Assembly: GCF_019856455.1 (NCBI RefSeq)
Contig: NZ_CP082205.1
Coordinates: 992,001-1,056,000 of the forward strand
Reading direction: 5' to 3'
DNA from: Streptococcus suis
GTDB lineage: Bacteria; Bacillota; Bacilli; Lactobacillales; Streptococcaceae
Length of the DNA stretch: 64,000 nucleotides
The notes beneath the pieces are model-generated. The model did not search any database. It saw only the letters and a program-made list of their open reading frames with translations, and was not told the origin of the DNA. Both the position numbers and the translations under genes were made by a program. Of the stretch, positions 20,430 through 29,874 are shown in pieces (within the stretch, counting starts at the first letter, position 1; each line of letters starts with the position of its first letter).

Positions 20430-22385
20430 CTAATCTTTCTGATAGAATAAGCATTCGTATCCGTCGGCACGAAGGTTAATATCAGATATCCAGTCTGGTG
20501 CAATTCCCATCAACGATGCAATCTCATCAAGTTTTTGTTCCATTGGGGATTCTATAATAACTTCATCATGTACATGTCCTACAATTTTAAACTCTTTTAG
20601 TTGCTTCAAAGAGTAAGCAAGAATGTCTCTACTGATAGCTTGGACAATGTTCTCCACAAATTTGGGACCATAACTTTCTAGCCTCTCCCAACGTTTGGCA
20701 GTTCCAGTCCCTTCGTAAGTGACGGACTCTCCACCGAACTGGTTCTCGCTAATTCTTGGTTTGATATATGATAATTTACGACCAGAAGGAAGAGTGATGA
20801 ACAAAATGCCACTTTTAACTTCAAATTGTATACCGTGAATAGATGTTGGAATTAGGTCCTTTACAGCAGTCTTAACCGCCCTGTCCACATCCCACCATAA
20901 GAGAACGATATTCGGATTAGCTAGTCGCCATGAGTTTACTAGTGGTTGGAGTTCTTCCTCAGTTAGTCCCATATCAAGCGCACCCATGGCTTTGAGTGCA
21001 CCGACTGAACCACCATAGCCACAAGCAAGCTCCGCAATTTTCCCTTTTTGTCTCAATTCAGAATTTTGTCCATGTTTTTCAACTGGTACTCCAAACATCT
21101 GAGAAGCGGACATACAGTAGATGTCTTTCCCTTGTTCAAATACCTTACTACGCCATCTCTCCCCTGCCAAGTGGGACAGGACACGAGCTTCGATTGCTGA
21201 AAAGTCGCAAACAATGAATTTCATTCCTTCACTTGGAATGAAAGCAGTACGGATAAGTTGCGATAAGGTATCCTGAGTATCGTAGAGTGGCTCAGTAGCT
21301 TCTAGGTCAGCTGTTCTGAAAAGTTCTCTAGCTTCCTCTAGGTCACGAAGGTGATTCTGTGGTAAGTTCTGAAGTTGCACTAAGCGACCAGCCCATCGAC
21401 CTGTACGGTTAGCTCCGTAAAATTGAAACATTCCCCTTGCTCGATCATCCTTACACACACAGTTCATCATGGCCTGGTATTTAGACACACTTGATTTGGC
21501 AGCTTGCTGACGAAGTTTAAGAACTTGAGCTGTTTTTTCATCAACTGTTTGGAGTAATTCTTTCACAGCTTTTTTGTCTAGAGAATCTGTAGTTACACCA
21601 TGTTCACGTAGCCAGTCAATCATCTGCAGAACAGAGTTGGGATTTTCAAGGCCAGTTAATACTTTTAACTCTTCTTGAATCTTGGCTTTGCTCTCACTGT
21701 CTATTTTTATAGCGGCTTTTACAAAGTCAACATCAATGCCAATACCATGGTCATTGATAATCTGATCCTGGAGGTACTCATCCCAAACAAAATCAGGTAC
21801 TGGGAAGTTTTTCAGTCGTTCCTTGATAGCCAATTCGACCTCAACATCACGTCTGTTGTAATCGATGAAGGTAGACCACTTGTCAGGCGCGTGATGAGCA
21901 AAGTTTCGAACTCGCCCTCCATTGACCTTAGTAGGCTTACAAGGTACGCAGAAGTAGCGAATGAGGTCAGCACCCTCTCTCATCTTTTGGTCTTTGAGTT
22001 TGAGGACTGTTCCAACTCCCTCAAGGGAGAGTGGAAATCCTAAATAGGCTGACCAAATCATGCTACATCTCCATGAAACTGGAGATAAAAATTCATCTGA
22101 TAACAATTCGGGGTGATATTTCTTGAGCCAGTTTGATAGACAAATTCGCTCAAATGAAGCGTTGAATGCCCATTTGATGACTCTATCGTCTACTAAAGCT
22201 TCAAGAATATCTTGTGGTAACTTCTCCTTAGTTAAGTCGTAAACAGTTACTGGTCCATTATCGACAGATACCGCAAACAAAAGGATTTCAAAACTGTTAT
22301 CCTCCGCATAGCGATAGACACCAGATTTTCGTAAGTCAATTTCACAATAAGTTTCGATGTCAATGCTGAGTTCTCTAATTGGCAT
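20430..22385 (-). CDS. Phage DNA polymerase, family A with 3'-5' exonuclease
   Basis: Replicative polymerase, 651 residues. The exonuclease domain starts at SIDIETYCEIDL (residues 7-18). Polymerase motif A is CDFSAIEARVLSHLAGE near 390, motif B lies around KIAELACGYGGSVGALKAMG near 445, motif C is VGHVHDEVIIESP near 610. It is the last gene of a leftward operon with ssDNA-binding and nuclease-like proteins. ATG at 22385 follows AAAGGACGTACT. Confidence 0.94.
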   Translation of the reverse strand: MPIRELSIDIETYCEIDLRKSGVYRYAEDNSFEILLFAVSVDNGPVTVYDLTKEKLPQDILEALVDDRVIKWAFNASFERICLSNWLKKYHPELLSDEFLSPVSWRCSMIWSAYLGFPLSLEGVGTVLKLKDQKMREGADLIRYFCVPCKPTKVNGGRVRNFAHHAPDKWSTFIDYNRRDVEVELAIKERLKNFPVPDFVWDEYLQDQIINDHGIGIDVDFVKAAIKIDSESKAKIQEELKVLTGLENPNSVLQMIDWLREHGVTTDSLDKKAVKELLQTVDEKTAQVLKLRQQAAKSSVSKYQAMMNCVCKDDRARGMFQFYGANRTGRWAGRLVQLQNLPQNHLRDLEEARELFRTADLEATEPLYDTQDTLSQLIRTAFIPSEGMKFIVCDFSAIEARVLSHLAGERWRSKVFEQGKDIYCMSASQMFGVPVEKHGQNSELRQKGKIAELACGYGGSVGALKAMGALDMGLTEEELQPLVNSWRLANPNIVLLWWDVDRAVKTAVKDLIPTSIHGIQFEVKSGILFITLPSGRKLSYIKPRISENQFGGESVTYEGTGTAKRWERLESYGPKFVENIVQAISRDILAYSLKQLKEFKIVGHVHDEVIIESPMEQKLDEIASLMGIAPDWISDINLRADGYECLFYQKD

Positions 22386-22433
22386 AGTACGTCCTTTCTG
22401 AAAAAGGTGACAGAAGTACTGCCACCTAAAGTT

Positions 22434-22601
22434 CTATTTGTTTTTTCGACTGAGCGGTGTTTGGCTAAGTTTTTCTTTGTTTAGCTTTGCCTTTCGTTCC
22501 ATTTCATTTCGAATGTCATCTCTAATGGTCATATAGCCGAAGTATAGTCCGATAAGCACCCAGAGTCCCATAATTGTACAAGTTAAAATAGTATACATCA
22601 T
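22434..22601 (-). CDS. Small single-span membrane protein
   Basis: 55 residues: a membrane helix at about 4-24 (ILTCTIMGLWVLIGLYFGYM) and a strongly basic, charged tail. ATG at 22601 has AGAATTAGATTG before it, a modest site, and lies 19 bases after the previous gene. Function unknown; small membrane proteins are common in phage early operons. Confidence 0.6.
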   Translation of the reverse strand: MMYTILTCTIMGLWVLIGLYFGYMTIRDDIRNEMERKAKLNKEKLSQTPLSRKNK

Positions 22602-22619
22602 CAATCTAATTCTCCATTT

Positions 22620-23168
22620 CTAGTTCAAAAAGTCATCATCTTCTTCTGTCGCAAAATCATCCTCAGCACGAGTGCGTCCTCCGAGGGGTTCACCATCACG
22701 CAATTTTTGCAAGTTATTCAAACCGCAAGCAATCCCTTTGTTGCCATTAGAATTGAAAGCATAGAAGGTAATAGAAGCACGACCGTAGATACCAGAGTAC
22801 AATTCTGAAGTATCAATGATTTCTTGACGATTGCCGTCAACCACCCCAGGTTTGTGTGGAGAGTTGGCATTTACAAAGTAAGCATTTTTGTATGCTTCAT
22901 CATCCGGGCGTTCAAGATCACCGTCACGAAGTGGAGTTTTCAGAGTAGATAATGCAGGTACAGATTTACCGTTGCCTTTGAGTTTTGACTCACCTTCTTT
23001 GTAAGCTTGTTCAATAGCAGACTTGATTTTGTTAATAGTGATTGTATCCTCTTTTGGGATGATGAGTGAGGCACTGTACTTGGGAGTGCTACCGTTAATT
23101 GACTTTGGCTCATTGGCATTTAAGTAGCTGAAGCGCGTGTTTGGTCCTGTAATTACTTTAGTTGTCAT
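22620..23168 (-). CDS. DUF2815 family phage protein (likely ssDNA-binding)
   Basis: 182 residues from MTTKVITGPNTRFSY; this start has AGAGGATTAACT just upstream, while the open frame extends eight codons further. DUF2815 proteins occur with phage polymerases and are thought to bind single-stranded DNA. The acidic tail (EDDFATEEDDDFLN) resembles the protein-docking tails of SSB proteins. It overlaps the tail of the DUF2800 gene only outside its chosen start. Confidence 0.85.
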   Translation of the reverse strand: MTTKVITGPNTRFSYLNANEPKSINGSTPKYSASLIIPKEDTITINKIKSAIEQAYKEGESKLKGNGKSVPALSTLKTPLRDGDLERPDDEAYKNAYFVNANSPHKPGVVDGNRQEIIDTSELYSGIYGRASITFYAFNSNGNKGIACGLNNLQKLRDGEPLGGRTRAEDDFATEEDDDFLN

Positions 23169-23172
23169 ATAG

Positions 23173-24294
23173 TTAATCCTCTTTAAATTCATGTTTTGCT
23201 AGGTTCATCTCTTGACGGCTATCGTCAATTGGAACGAGTGTTGGTTTACCACTTGGTTTTATTACGAGACCACCAAGTAGGTCGTTAAAGGTTTTCTTGC
23301 CGAGGAGTTTGGTCATGGCAGTGATAGTCAAGAGTTTCTTTTCGTAAGGGTCATAGCCAGCATCCATCACAGCTTGACTCACGGCTGACTCATCTGAGAA
23401 TTTACGAATAGAGCGACCTTCAACCAGTTTGTATCCTGGGATGTGATGTCCTTCGGTAGCTTCTTTCAAAGCATAGGCTTTGACATCATTTGCCCACGAA
23501 ACTAGCAAGTCCAGTTTAGGCAAAATCTCTGCAATGTCCTCGTTATCAAGAGTAGCTGGATTCGCAAACTCCATCTTGGCAAGAGCCAAATTATCCTCCG
23601 AACGTTTGCGACAGATATTCTTTAGTTTACAGAATTGGCAGTGTTTACCAGACTGCATATCCCCCTCACCTTTGAATGCAAGTTCAGCTTTTGGAGCGAG
23701 TTCGTTTTCTGCCCATTCAATCAACTCAGTCTTTTCTATCTCAAAGGTAGATATGTTATGTTTTCGTGGTTGAAAGATGGTCATGGTGACTTTATCAAAA
23801 TCATAAAGCCCATCAAACATCTCAAGAGCACCTAGGGCATAACACATCATTTGTGGGTTATAGTCTGCATCAACCAGAACACCAAGACCGTGCTTATAGT
23901 CGATAACCTGAAGTAATCCGTCAGCCACGATGATGCAATCCCCAGTTCCAAAACCCTCAGGTACCCACTTGGAAAAGTCCAGTCGTTGTTCGACAAGAAC
24001 TGTAGGGTCACGAGAGTAACCTCTAGCTTTCTCGACTTGTTCCATGACATAGTTGCGATATTCTTCTGCGCAATACTGCATTTCCTCGTTGTAATATGCT
24101 AAATCCTCAGTCGGGTCACGCGCATTCCTTCCCAGAGCTTTCTCGACAAGATAAGCACATAGCTCGTGAGCATCCGTACCTTCAAGGGCAAACTCAGAGT
24201 TTACATCTGGCATATCTTCTGTTAATCGAACGGAAGGTGGACAGTTCAACCAACGATGTGATGCAGATGCGGATAGAATGGCGTGGTTAGTCAT
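23173..24294 (-). CDS. DUF2800 family phage protein, PD-(D/E)xK nuclease-like
   Basis: 373 residues from MTNHAILSASASHRWLNC; GGAGGGATTGGTA precedes this ATG. DUF2800 members resemble RecB/Cas4-type nucleases. Seen here are GTDAHEL near residue 37, GTGDCIIV followed by VIDYKHGLG near 125, and a Cys cluster HCQFCKLKNIC near 220 that may hold an iron-sulfur site. It probably works with the DUF2815 protein in phage recombination or replication. Confidence 0.85.
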   Translation of the reverse strand: MTNHAILSASASHRWLNCPPSVRLTEDMPDVNSEFALEGTDAHELCAYLVEKALGRNARDPTEDLAYYNEEMQYCAEEYRNYVMEQVEKARGYSRDPTVLVEQRLDFSKWVPEGFGTGDCIIVADGLLQVIDYKHGLGVLVDADYNPQMMCYALGALEMFDGLYDFDKVTMTIFQPRKHNISTFEIEKTELIEWAENELAPKAELAFKGEGDMQSGKHCQFCKLKNICRKRSEDNLALAKMEFANPATLDNEDIAEILPKLDLLVSWANDVKAYALKEATEGHHIPGYKLVEGRSIRKFSDESAVSQAVMDAGYDPYEKKLLTITAMTKLLGKKTFNDLLGGLVIKPSGKPTLVPIDDSRQEMNLAKHEFKED

Positions 24295-24610
24295 TACCAA
24301 TCCCTCCAGCTTCTTCAAGGACTGCCGCAAAGTGTTTAGGGTCAAGAGCTGATAGAGAAGAAGCACCGTAGGCATTTAGCAGAGAACGAACCTCATTCTT
24401 AAAGCCATCTTTTGCCTTTGTAGCAAGGACTGCACGGACATCCTCCAATTGAATTTCCTTTTGTGGTTCATTTTTTGGTGGATTTGATTTAGGTACTGTT
24501 TCCTCCTCAGTAGTGAGGAGTTTCTTGAACTCATCCACCAAGCGAAGGTAGTACTTTGCGGTTTCTTCCATATCATGAATTAGTCTATTCAGTTCTTTCA
24601 TTTTGCTCAT
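24287..24610 (-). CDS. Hypothetical phage protein
   Basis: 107 residues. The first ~40 are probably coiled coil, the middle is a Pro/Lys-rich linker, and the end (EDVRAVLATKAKDGFKNEVR...LDPKHFAAVLEEA) is a small helical domain resembling those in phage single-strand annealing or rRNA-biogenesis-like early proteins. It overlaps the DUF2800 gene by 8 bases. Confidence 0.7.
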   Translation of the reverse strand: MSKMKELNRLIHDMEETAKYYLRLVDEFKKLLTTEEETVPKSNPPKNEPQKEIQLEDVRAVLATKAKDGFKNEVRSLLNAYGASSLSALDPKHFAAVLEEAGGIGND

Positions 24611-24719
24611 TGATTTCTTCCTCCTTTATTTTACGAGCGAGTTGCTTTGAGATGACGCTGATGGCGGTAAGTGTATCGACCAGTTCATCATTGTGATTCA
24701 CAGTTATTTCTTGAGTCAT
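24585..24719 (-). CDS. Small hypothetical protein, first gene of the leftward operon
   Basis: 44 residues, MTQEITVNHNDELVDTL at the start and a charged helical end. GGAGGTCACAAA precedes the ATG and is part of the 40-nt conserved element. It overlaps the next gene by 26 bases. Function unknown. Confidence 0.6.
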   Translation of the reverse strand: MTQEITVNHNDELVDTLTAISVISKQLARKIKEEEINEQNERTE

Positions 24720-24726
24720 TTTGTGA

Positions 24727-24766
24727 CCTCCTATCTTATTAGGTAGAGATGTGAACAAAAATTCCG
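24727..24766 (-). promoter_or_regulatory. 40-nt conserved control element, copy 1 (leftward)
   Basis: On the minus strand: CGGAA, 15 variable bases, then CTACCTAATAAGATAGGAGG. The final GGAGG is the ribosome site of the gene starting at 24719. Two further copies with the same length lie at 24945-24984 and 56156-56195. Confidence 0.75.
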
Positions 24767-24944
24767 GTTTTTATTAAAAATTTTTTGAATCGATGTTTTT
24801 CATCCCTTACACCTATATAGGTAATACTAGGATGTAATTTTCCGCTTTTTTATAAAATTTTTTTTATTTGGTAAACATGAAAATAATCTTCCTCTAGCTA
24901 TATAAAGGAAGATTATTTTTTTTGAAAAAAATTTTATTAAGGTG

Positions 24945-24984
24945 CGGAAAAATGAGCCGTAGTTCTACCTAATAAGGTAGGAGG
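24945..24984 (+). promoter_or_regulatory. 40-nt conserved control element, copy 2 (rightward)
   Basis: CGGAA, 15 variable bases, then CTACCTAATAAGGTAGGAGG. The block can fold as CTACCT-AATA-AGGTAG just before GAGG. With copy 1 it forms a divergent pair around an AT-rich stretch with long A and T tracts. Confidence 0.75.
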
Positions 24985-25027
24985 GAAAAATCTCCACACA
25001 TCATTAATTACATTTGGAGGGTGCATA

Positions 25028-27310
25028 ATGCAATTTACCTTATCTCATTCTGGACAGACTGGGGTTCAGACAACCACGGTTTATCCCAATCAAGTAACTG
25101 TTACAGATGAAATATCGCTACAAACTGTTGCGCAATTCGACCATGTGGCAGGGCTGTTTTTAAACAATACACGCTCAAATACCAATTTCATCCAGTCGGA
25201 CGTTTTGGTCATGGATATTGATAATGACCATTCTGAAAATTCAGATGAGTGGATAACTGTAGAGCGATTAAAAGAAATCTTTGCGGATTATAACTTCGCT
25301 TTGGTGACAAGCCGTAGTCACATGCAGACTAAGGCAGGAAAAGCACCTAGACCCAAGTTTCATATCTACTTCCAAATTAATGAGGTAACAGATAAAGACA
25401 TCTATGTAGCAATGAAGGAAGAACTTTGTAATCAATACAAGTTTTTTGATGATAATGCCAAGGATGCGGCAAGGTTCTTCTTTGGAAATCCCAATGCACA
25501 GGTTATATGGCATGATTCATGGCTAACTATTGATGAAGATTTGTTTCAAGCTGTGTCTATTGATGACGAGGAAGATTTCGATGCAGACTTCTATACTCCT
25601 TCCAGTGGACCAATCCAGCAAGGAAGTCGTAATTCAACGATGTCAGTATTTGCAGCTAAGATTGTCAAACGGTTAGGCGTGACCCAAGAAGCTAGGGATG
25701 GTTTTGATGAGCAGGCACAGAAATGTGTACCACCACTTGATATAGCAGAGTTAGATTCCATCTGGGGAAGTGCAGTCCGATTTTACAATCGAACCATTAA
25801 GCAGTCACAAGATTATGTATCACCTGAGGCCTATAACCGAGAAGCCATGCGACCTGATGACTATACCGATATTGGTGAAGCAGGACTGTTAGCTCGTGAA
25901 TATGGAGACCGAATTGCTTTTACTCGTGAGACTGACTATCTTGCTTTCAATGGGAAACACTGGGTGGAGGATGAGCAATTGGCCATGCGACAGGTTCATG
26001 TTTTCTTGGATGAGCAACTAGCAGTGGCAGATGCCAACCTAGAGGATAAGACAAAACGGCTCATCCAAACAGGTATTTCAGAGGAACTGATTTTTAAGGG
26101 GGTTAAAGCCATTGAAAAAGCCCTTGATGGACCAAGTCAATTATCAGCCTTTAAGGAGTACAAGAAAGCATTTGACTTCCATAAATTTGTCATGAAATAT
26201 CGTGATTATCGCCATCTCTCAGCTATCGTTAAAACCGCTAAACACATGGTTCGGATGAGTGTGTCTGAGTTTGATAACAATGAAATGTTGCTCAATACTC
26301 CTAAAGCCACCATTAACTTATCCCAGGGCTTAGCTGGTGTAAAAGATCATGATTCAACTGACTATATCACGAAGATGGCAACAGCTTCGCCAAGCGATAA
26401 GGGAAAAGGCTTGTGGCTAGAGACTCTAGCAACTTTCTTTTGTGGTAATCAAGAACTAATCGACTACGTTCAGATGGTGGTGGGTATGGCTGCTATCGGT
26501 AAGGTTTACCAAGAGCACCTTATTATCGCTTACGGCAGTGGGGCAAACGGCAAGTCTACCTTTTGGAATACCATTGCACGAGTGCTGGGCAACTACTCAG
26601 GCAAATTATCGGCAGATGCTCTAACCATGAGTGTCCGACGAAATGTTAGCCCTGAAATGGCAGAGTTAAAAGGAAAACGTCTTATTATTGCATCTGAGAT
26701 GAGTGAGGGAATGCGGTTGAACACTTCAATGGTTAAACAACTTTGTTCGACAGATGAAATCTTAGCTGAGAAGAAGTACAAGGCACCATTTCATTTTGTG
26801 CCATCACACACGCTAGTTCTTTACACCAACCATCTACCAAAAGTAGGTGCGAACGATGATGGGATTTGGAGACGTCTGATTGTCATTCCTTTTAATGCCA
26901 AAATCACAGGTCGGTCAGATATCAAAAACTTTGCGGACTACCTGTACGAGGAAGCATCCGAGGCAATTATGTCATGGATTATTGAAGGTGCAGAGAAAGC
27001 AATCAATGCCAATTTCAAGTTAACTCTGCCAAAGGTTGTTGCTCAATCTGTGTCTGCCTATCGAGAAGCTAATGATTGGATGGGTCAGTTTCTTGGTGAT
27101 TGTTGTGAAATCGGCGACCAATTAACTGAGAAATCAGGAGAACTTTACTCAGCTTATCGAGCTTATTGTGCTGGTATCAATGAGTACACGCGCAGCACAA
27201 CGGATTTTTACACAGCTCTTGCGAATGCTGGTTTCACCAAAAAAAGAACAAACAAAGGTGTTATAGTGAAAGGTTTACAGTTGAAATTAGATGATGATTT
27301 CCTTGATTAA
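25028..27310 (+). CDS. P4-family phage primase-helicase
   Basis: 760 residues. The N-terminal part looks like an archaeo-eukaryotic-type primase: VMDIDNDHSEN near residue 60 and RPKFHIYF near 118. The C-terminal superfamily-3 helicase has Walker A YGSGANGKSTFWN near residue 500 and a D5-type region with TNHLPKVGANDDGIWRR near 595. It starts DNA replication together with the polymerase on the opposite strand. GGAGGGTGCATA precedes the ATG. Confidence 0.93.
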   Translation: MQFTLSHSGQTGVQTTTVYPNQVTVTDEISLQTVAQFDHVAGLFLNNTRSNTNFIQSDVLVMDIDNDHSENSDEWITVERLKEIFADYNFALVTSRSHMQTKAGKAPRPKFHIYFQINEVTDKDIYVAMKEELCNQYKFFDDNAKDAARFFFGNPNAQVIWHDSWLTIDEDLFQAVSIDDEEDFDADFYTPSSGPIQQGSRNSTMSVFAAKIVKRLGVTQEARDGFDEQAQKCVPPLDIAELDSIWGSAVRFYNRTIKQSQDYVSPEAYNREAMRPDDYTDIGEAGLLAREYGDRIAFTRETDYLAFNGKHWVEDEQLAMRQVHVFLDEQLAVADANLEDKTKRLIQTGISEELIFKGVKAIEKALDGPSQLSAFKEYKKAFDFHKFVMKYRDYRHLSAIVKTAKHMVRMSVSEFDNNEMLLNTPKATINLSQGLAGVKDHDSTDYITKMATASPSDKGKGLWLETLATFFCGNQELIDYVQMVVGMAAIGKVYQEHLIIAYGSGANGKSTFWNTIARVLGNYSGKLSADALTMSVRRNVSPEMAELKGKRLIIASEMSEGMRLNTSMVKQLCSTDEILAEKKYKAPFHFVPSHTLVLYTNHLPKVGANDDGIWRRLIVIPFNAKITGRSDIKNFADYLYEEASEAIMSWIIEGAEKAINANFKLTLPKVVAQSVSAYREANDWMGQFLGDCCEIGDQLTEKSGELYSAYRAYCAGINEYTRSTTDFYTALANAGFTKKRTNKGVIVKGLQLKLDDDFLD

Positions 27311-27656
27311 CAGTGTAAATCAGTGCAAGTTGCCTCTAGCAATAGGAGGTGTTAGTGCATGTCGTGATAGTTAAGTCACAGAGTGATTATCAGAGTAGCT
27401 GAAAGTTGATGTTTTTAGTGAAGAGAAAAGTTTATACAAAACTGTCACGACTTTCACTGGAGTTAAAAAGTGCATGTCGAGAATGTCACATACAAAAGTT
27501 GCCATAGGAAGATTTAAAGTGCAGGTTTAGTAGGTCTTTTCTATAACTTAGATATAAGAAAAAATAAAAAAGATAAAAGAGATATAGGAAAGTAATGTAA
27601 CTGACTATCGTGAGATACACTTTTTCCTTGGCGATGTTTTGACGAGAGGATTTATT
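27311..27656. other. Non-coding region with short repeats after the primase
   Basis: Four copies of GTGCA-N-GTY lie at 27323, 27355, 27470 and 27519; the middle two share AGTGCATGTCG. AGTTGCC occurs twice. No gene is seen. A region of repeats beside a primase may be a replication origin, but this is only a possibility. Confidence 0.4.
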
Positions 27657-27938
27657 ATGCGAGAAAAAATTGTAGAACAGAAGTTAGTGAGTGAAGTGAA
27701 AAAGCGTGGAGGGATTTGTCCTAAATGGGTATCGCCATCTTTTTCTGGTGTACCAGACAGGCTAGTGTTTTTACCCAAGGGCAAGTTTGGCTTGGTGGAA
27801 GTGAAGTCTCCTGACCAAAAGCCAAGGGAGTTACAAGTGTCAAGGCATAAACTGTTCGCACGGTTAGGTTTCAAGGTTTATGTGATTGACCGCATTGAGA
27901 TGATTGGAGAAGTGCTAGATGAAATTGACATTACATAA
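27657..27938 (+). CDS. VRR-NUC domain nuclease
   Basis: A 93-residue PD-(D/E)xK nuclease of the VRR-NUC type. The active-site pattern is GVPDRLVFLPKGKFGLVEVKSP (Asp, then Glu-x-Lys). ATG at 27657 follows GAGAGGATTTATT. In phages these genes are nearly always next to a SNF2-type helicase, as here, where the two overlap by 20 bases. Confidence 0.92.
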   Translation: MREKIVEQKLVSEVKKRGGICPKWVSPSFSGVPDRLVFLPKGKFGLVEVKSPDQKPRELQVSRHKLFARLGFKVYVIDRIEMIGEVLDEIDIT

Positions 27939-29295
27939 CTATCAGGTAGTCGCCAAGGACTTCATCATAGGTCACCCTTATGCAGCAGTCATATTAGACA
28001 TGGGGATGGGAAAGACGGCAACAACCTTGTCTGCAGTGAATGAATTGATGTTTGACCGATTTGAAGTCACAAAGGTTTTGGTTATTGCCCCACTGCGCGT
28101 CGCAAATACTGTCTGGAGTGATGAGATTGAGCAATGGGCTGAGTTGCGTCACTTACGGTATTCGAAAATTGTGGGAACCCCCAAGCAACGAAAAGTAGCT
28201 CTTCAGAAAGATGCGGATATCTATATCGTCAATCGTGAAAACCTTCCTTGGTTGGTAGAACAATGTAGTCCCTACTTCAAGTGGGATATGGTAGTGATTG
28301 ATGAATTGAGTTCTTTCAAGTCATGGCAGTCCAAACGTTTCAAAGCCTTTATGGTAATGCGTCCTTACATGAAACGTATTGTTGGGTTGACTGGAACACC
28401 AAGCTCAAATGGTCTAATGGACTTGTTCGCAGAGTTTAAAGTCATTGACGGAGGAGAACGTCTTGGTCGCTTCATCGGTGAGTTTCGTAGTCGCTACTTT
28501 GAAGAAGGTCGTCGCAATGGCAATATTGTCTATGAATACATCCCCATGGACTATGCGGAGTGTCAAATTCAAGACAAGATTAGTGATATTACCATTTCTA
28601 TGAAAGCCTTAGACTATCTGGATATGCCTGATTTGATTTCAACCAAGAAACTAGTGCGTATGTCAGAAAAGGAGAAAGAAAGGTACAGTCAGTTTAAGAA
28701 AGAGTATGTATTGTCAGAGTTGGATGGATTAGAAGTAACTGCTACCAATGCTGCAAGCCTTACGAACAAGTTAGTTCAGTTATCTAATGGTGCTGTATAT
28801 TCTGATGATCATACAGTCGTGTCACTTCATGAACAGAAACTAGATGCCCTTGAAGATATCCTTGAATCCGCAAATGGGGAGCCTGTTTTAGTTGCCTATT
28901 GGTTCAAACATGACTTGGCTCGGATTATGGGTCGTTTAGAAAAACTCAAGGTAAAGAGTCGGGTATTGAAAACAGAAGAAGATATTCGTGAATGGAATAA
29001 GGGTAATGTACCAGTTGGCTTACTTCATCCAGCTGGAGCAGGTCATGGGTTGAATCTTCAAAAAGGCGGTCACCACTTGGTCTGGTTTGGTTTAACGTGG
29101 TCGTTGGAACTATACCAACAAACAAATTCACGACTTTGGCGTCAAGGCCAGGAGGCTGAGACAGTTGTTATTCAACACATTGTGACTGAAGGAACGATTG
29201 ATGAGGAAATTCTCAAGGCACTAGAAAACAAAGATGCAAAACAAGAACGGCTGATTGAAGCTGTTAAAGCACAAGTAGGAGGAACAGATGGATAA
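27919..29295 (+). CDS. SNF2-family DEAD/DEAH helicase
   Basis: 458 residues. Walker A is DMGMGKTATTLSAVNEL near residue 30, the Walker B variant VVIDELSSFK near 128, motif III GLTGTPSSNG near 158, and motif VI QQTNSRLWRQGQ near 405. It is a DNA translocase thought to act with the VRR-NUC protein on replication intermediates. The next gene overlaps its stop by 8 bases. Confidence 0.93.
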   Translation: MKLTLHNYQVVAKDFIIGHPYAAVILDMGMGKTATTLSAVNELMFDRFEVTKVLVIAPLRVANTVWSDEIEQWAELRHLRYSKIVGTPKQRKVALQKDADIYIVNRENLPWLVEQCSPYFKWDMVVIDELSSFKSWQSKRFKAFMVMRPYMKRIVGLTGTPSSNGLMDLFAEFKVIDGGERLGRFIGEFRSRYFEEGRRNGNIVYEYIPMDYAECQIQDKISDITISMKALDYLDMPDLISTKKLVRMSEKEKERYSQFKKEYVLSELDGLEVTATNAASLTNKLVQLSNGAVYSDDHTVVSLHEQKLDALEDILESANGEPVLVAYWFKHDLARIMGRLEKLKVKSRVLKTEEDIREWNKGNVPVGLLHPAGAGHGLNLQKGGHHLVWFGLTWSLELYQQTNSRLWRQGQEAETVVIQHIVTEGTIDEEILKALENKDAKQERLIEAVKAQVGGTDG

Positions 29296-29791
29296 GGTGG
29301 AATATATAGCTAAAAACTATCGTGACATGAAAATGAAGTTACATTTAGTTCAGGAGAAATTGCTCAACTATCGACCTATCTCAGAGAATAGTGTGATTCA
29401 GTCACTGGTATTTGAGAAGTCAGAGCATGAAAAGGTCAAGAAAAGTAAAAACCATGGTCGTAGTGAGCTGATTTCTCTTAGTTTTAGAGAAAAACAAGAA
29501 CAAGAAAATCAAGAGTACCTCAGTAGTTTGCTTAATACCTACTACTGCTTAAAAATGGATCTTTACTACTTTGAGTTCGTTATGGAGCTAATACCTGAGG
29601 ATTTGAAGCCATTAGCCAAGGATTTAATTTACTTAGGCAAGAGTTGGACTGAACTAGAAGAGATTTATGAAATCAGTCATTCAACACTTGCTTATCGTAG
29701 GCGTAAGATTCTAAAACAATTACGCAAGTGTTATCGTTGGACTTCAAAAAGTCTTGAACTTAAGGTGGAAGATTATCACATCCCTATCTAG
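29288..29791 (+). CDS. Sigma-like phage regulator (candidate late-gene activator)
   Basis: 167 residues. The C-terminal third (from about 115) resembles sigma region 4: AKDLIYLGKSWTELEEIYEISHSTLAYRRRKILKQL, a helix-turn-helix with the recognition helix at STLAYRRRK. Proteins of this sort end the early operon in many low-GC phages and switch on late genes. Five tandem 11-bp repeats lie right after its stop, before the next operon, as would suit its target. Confidence 0.7.
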   Translation: MDKVEYIAKNYRDMKMKLHLVQEKLLNYRPISENSVIQSLVFEKSEHEKVKKSKNHGRSELISLSFREKQEQENQEYLSSLLNTYYCLKMDLYYFEFVMELIPEDLKPLAKDLIYLGKSWTELEEIYEISHSTLAYRRRKILKQLRKCYRWTSKSLELKVEDYHIPI

Positions 29792-29803
29792 TGATGGTTG
29801 AAT

Positions 29804-29858
29804 GCACTAAATTGGTACTAAATTAGCACTAAATTTGTACTGGTTTAGTACTGATTTT
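29804..29858. repeat. Five tandem 11-bp repeats overlapping a promoter
   Basis: Units: GCACTAAATTG, GTACTAAATTA, GCACTAAATTT, GTACTGGTTTA, GTACTGATTTT. The 11-base period is one helical turn, so a protein would bind each copy on the same face. Confidence 0.85.
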
Positions 29859-29874
29859 CAACCTAGACCTGTGA

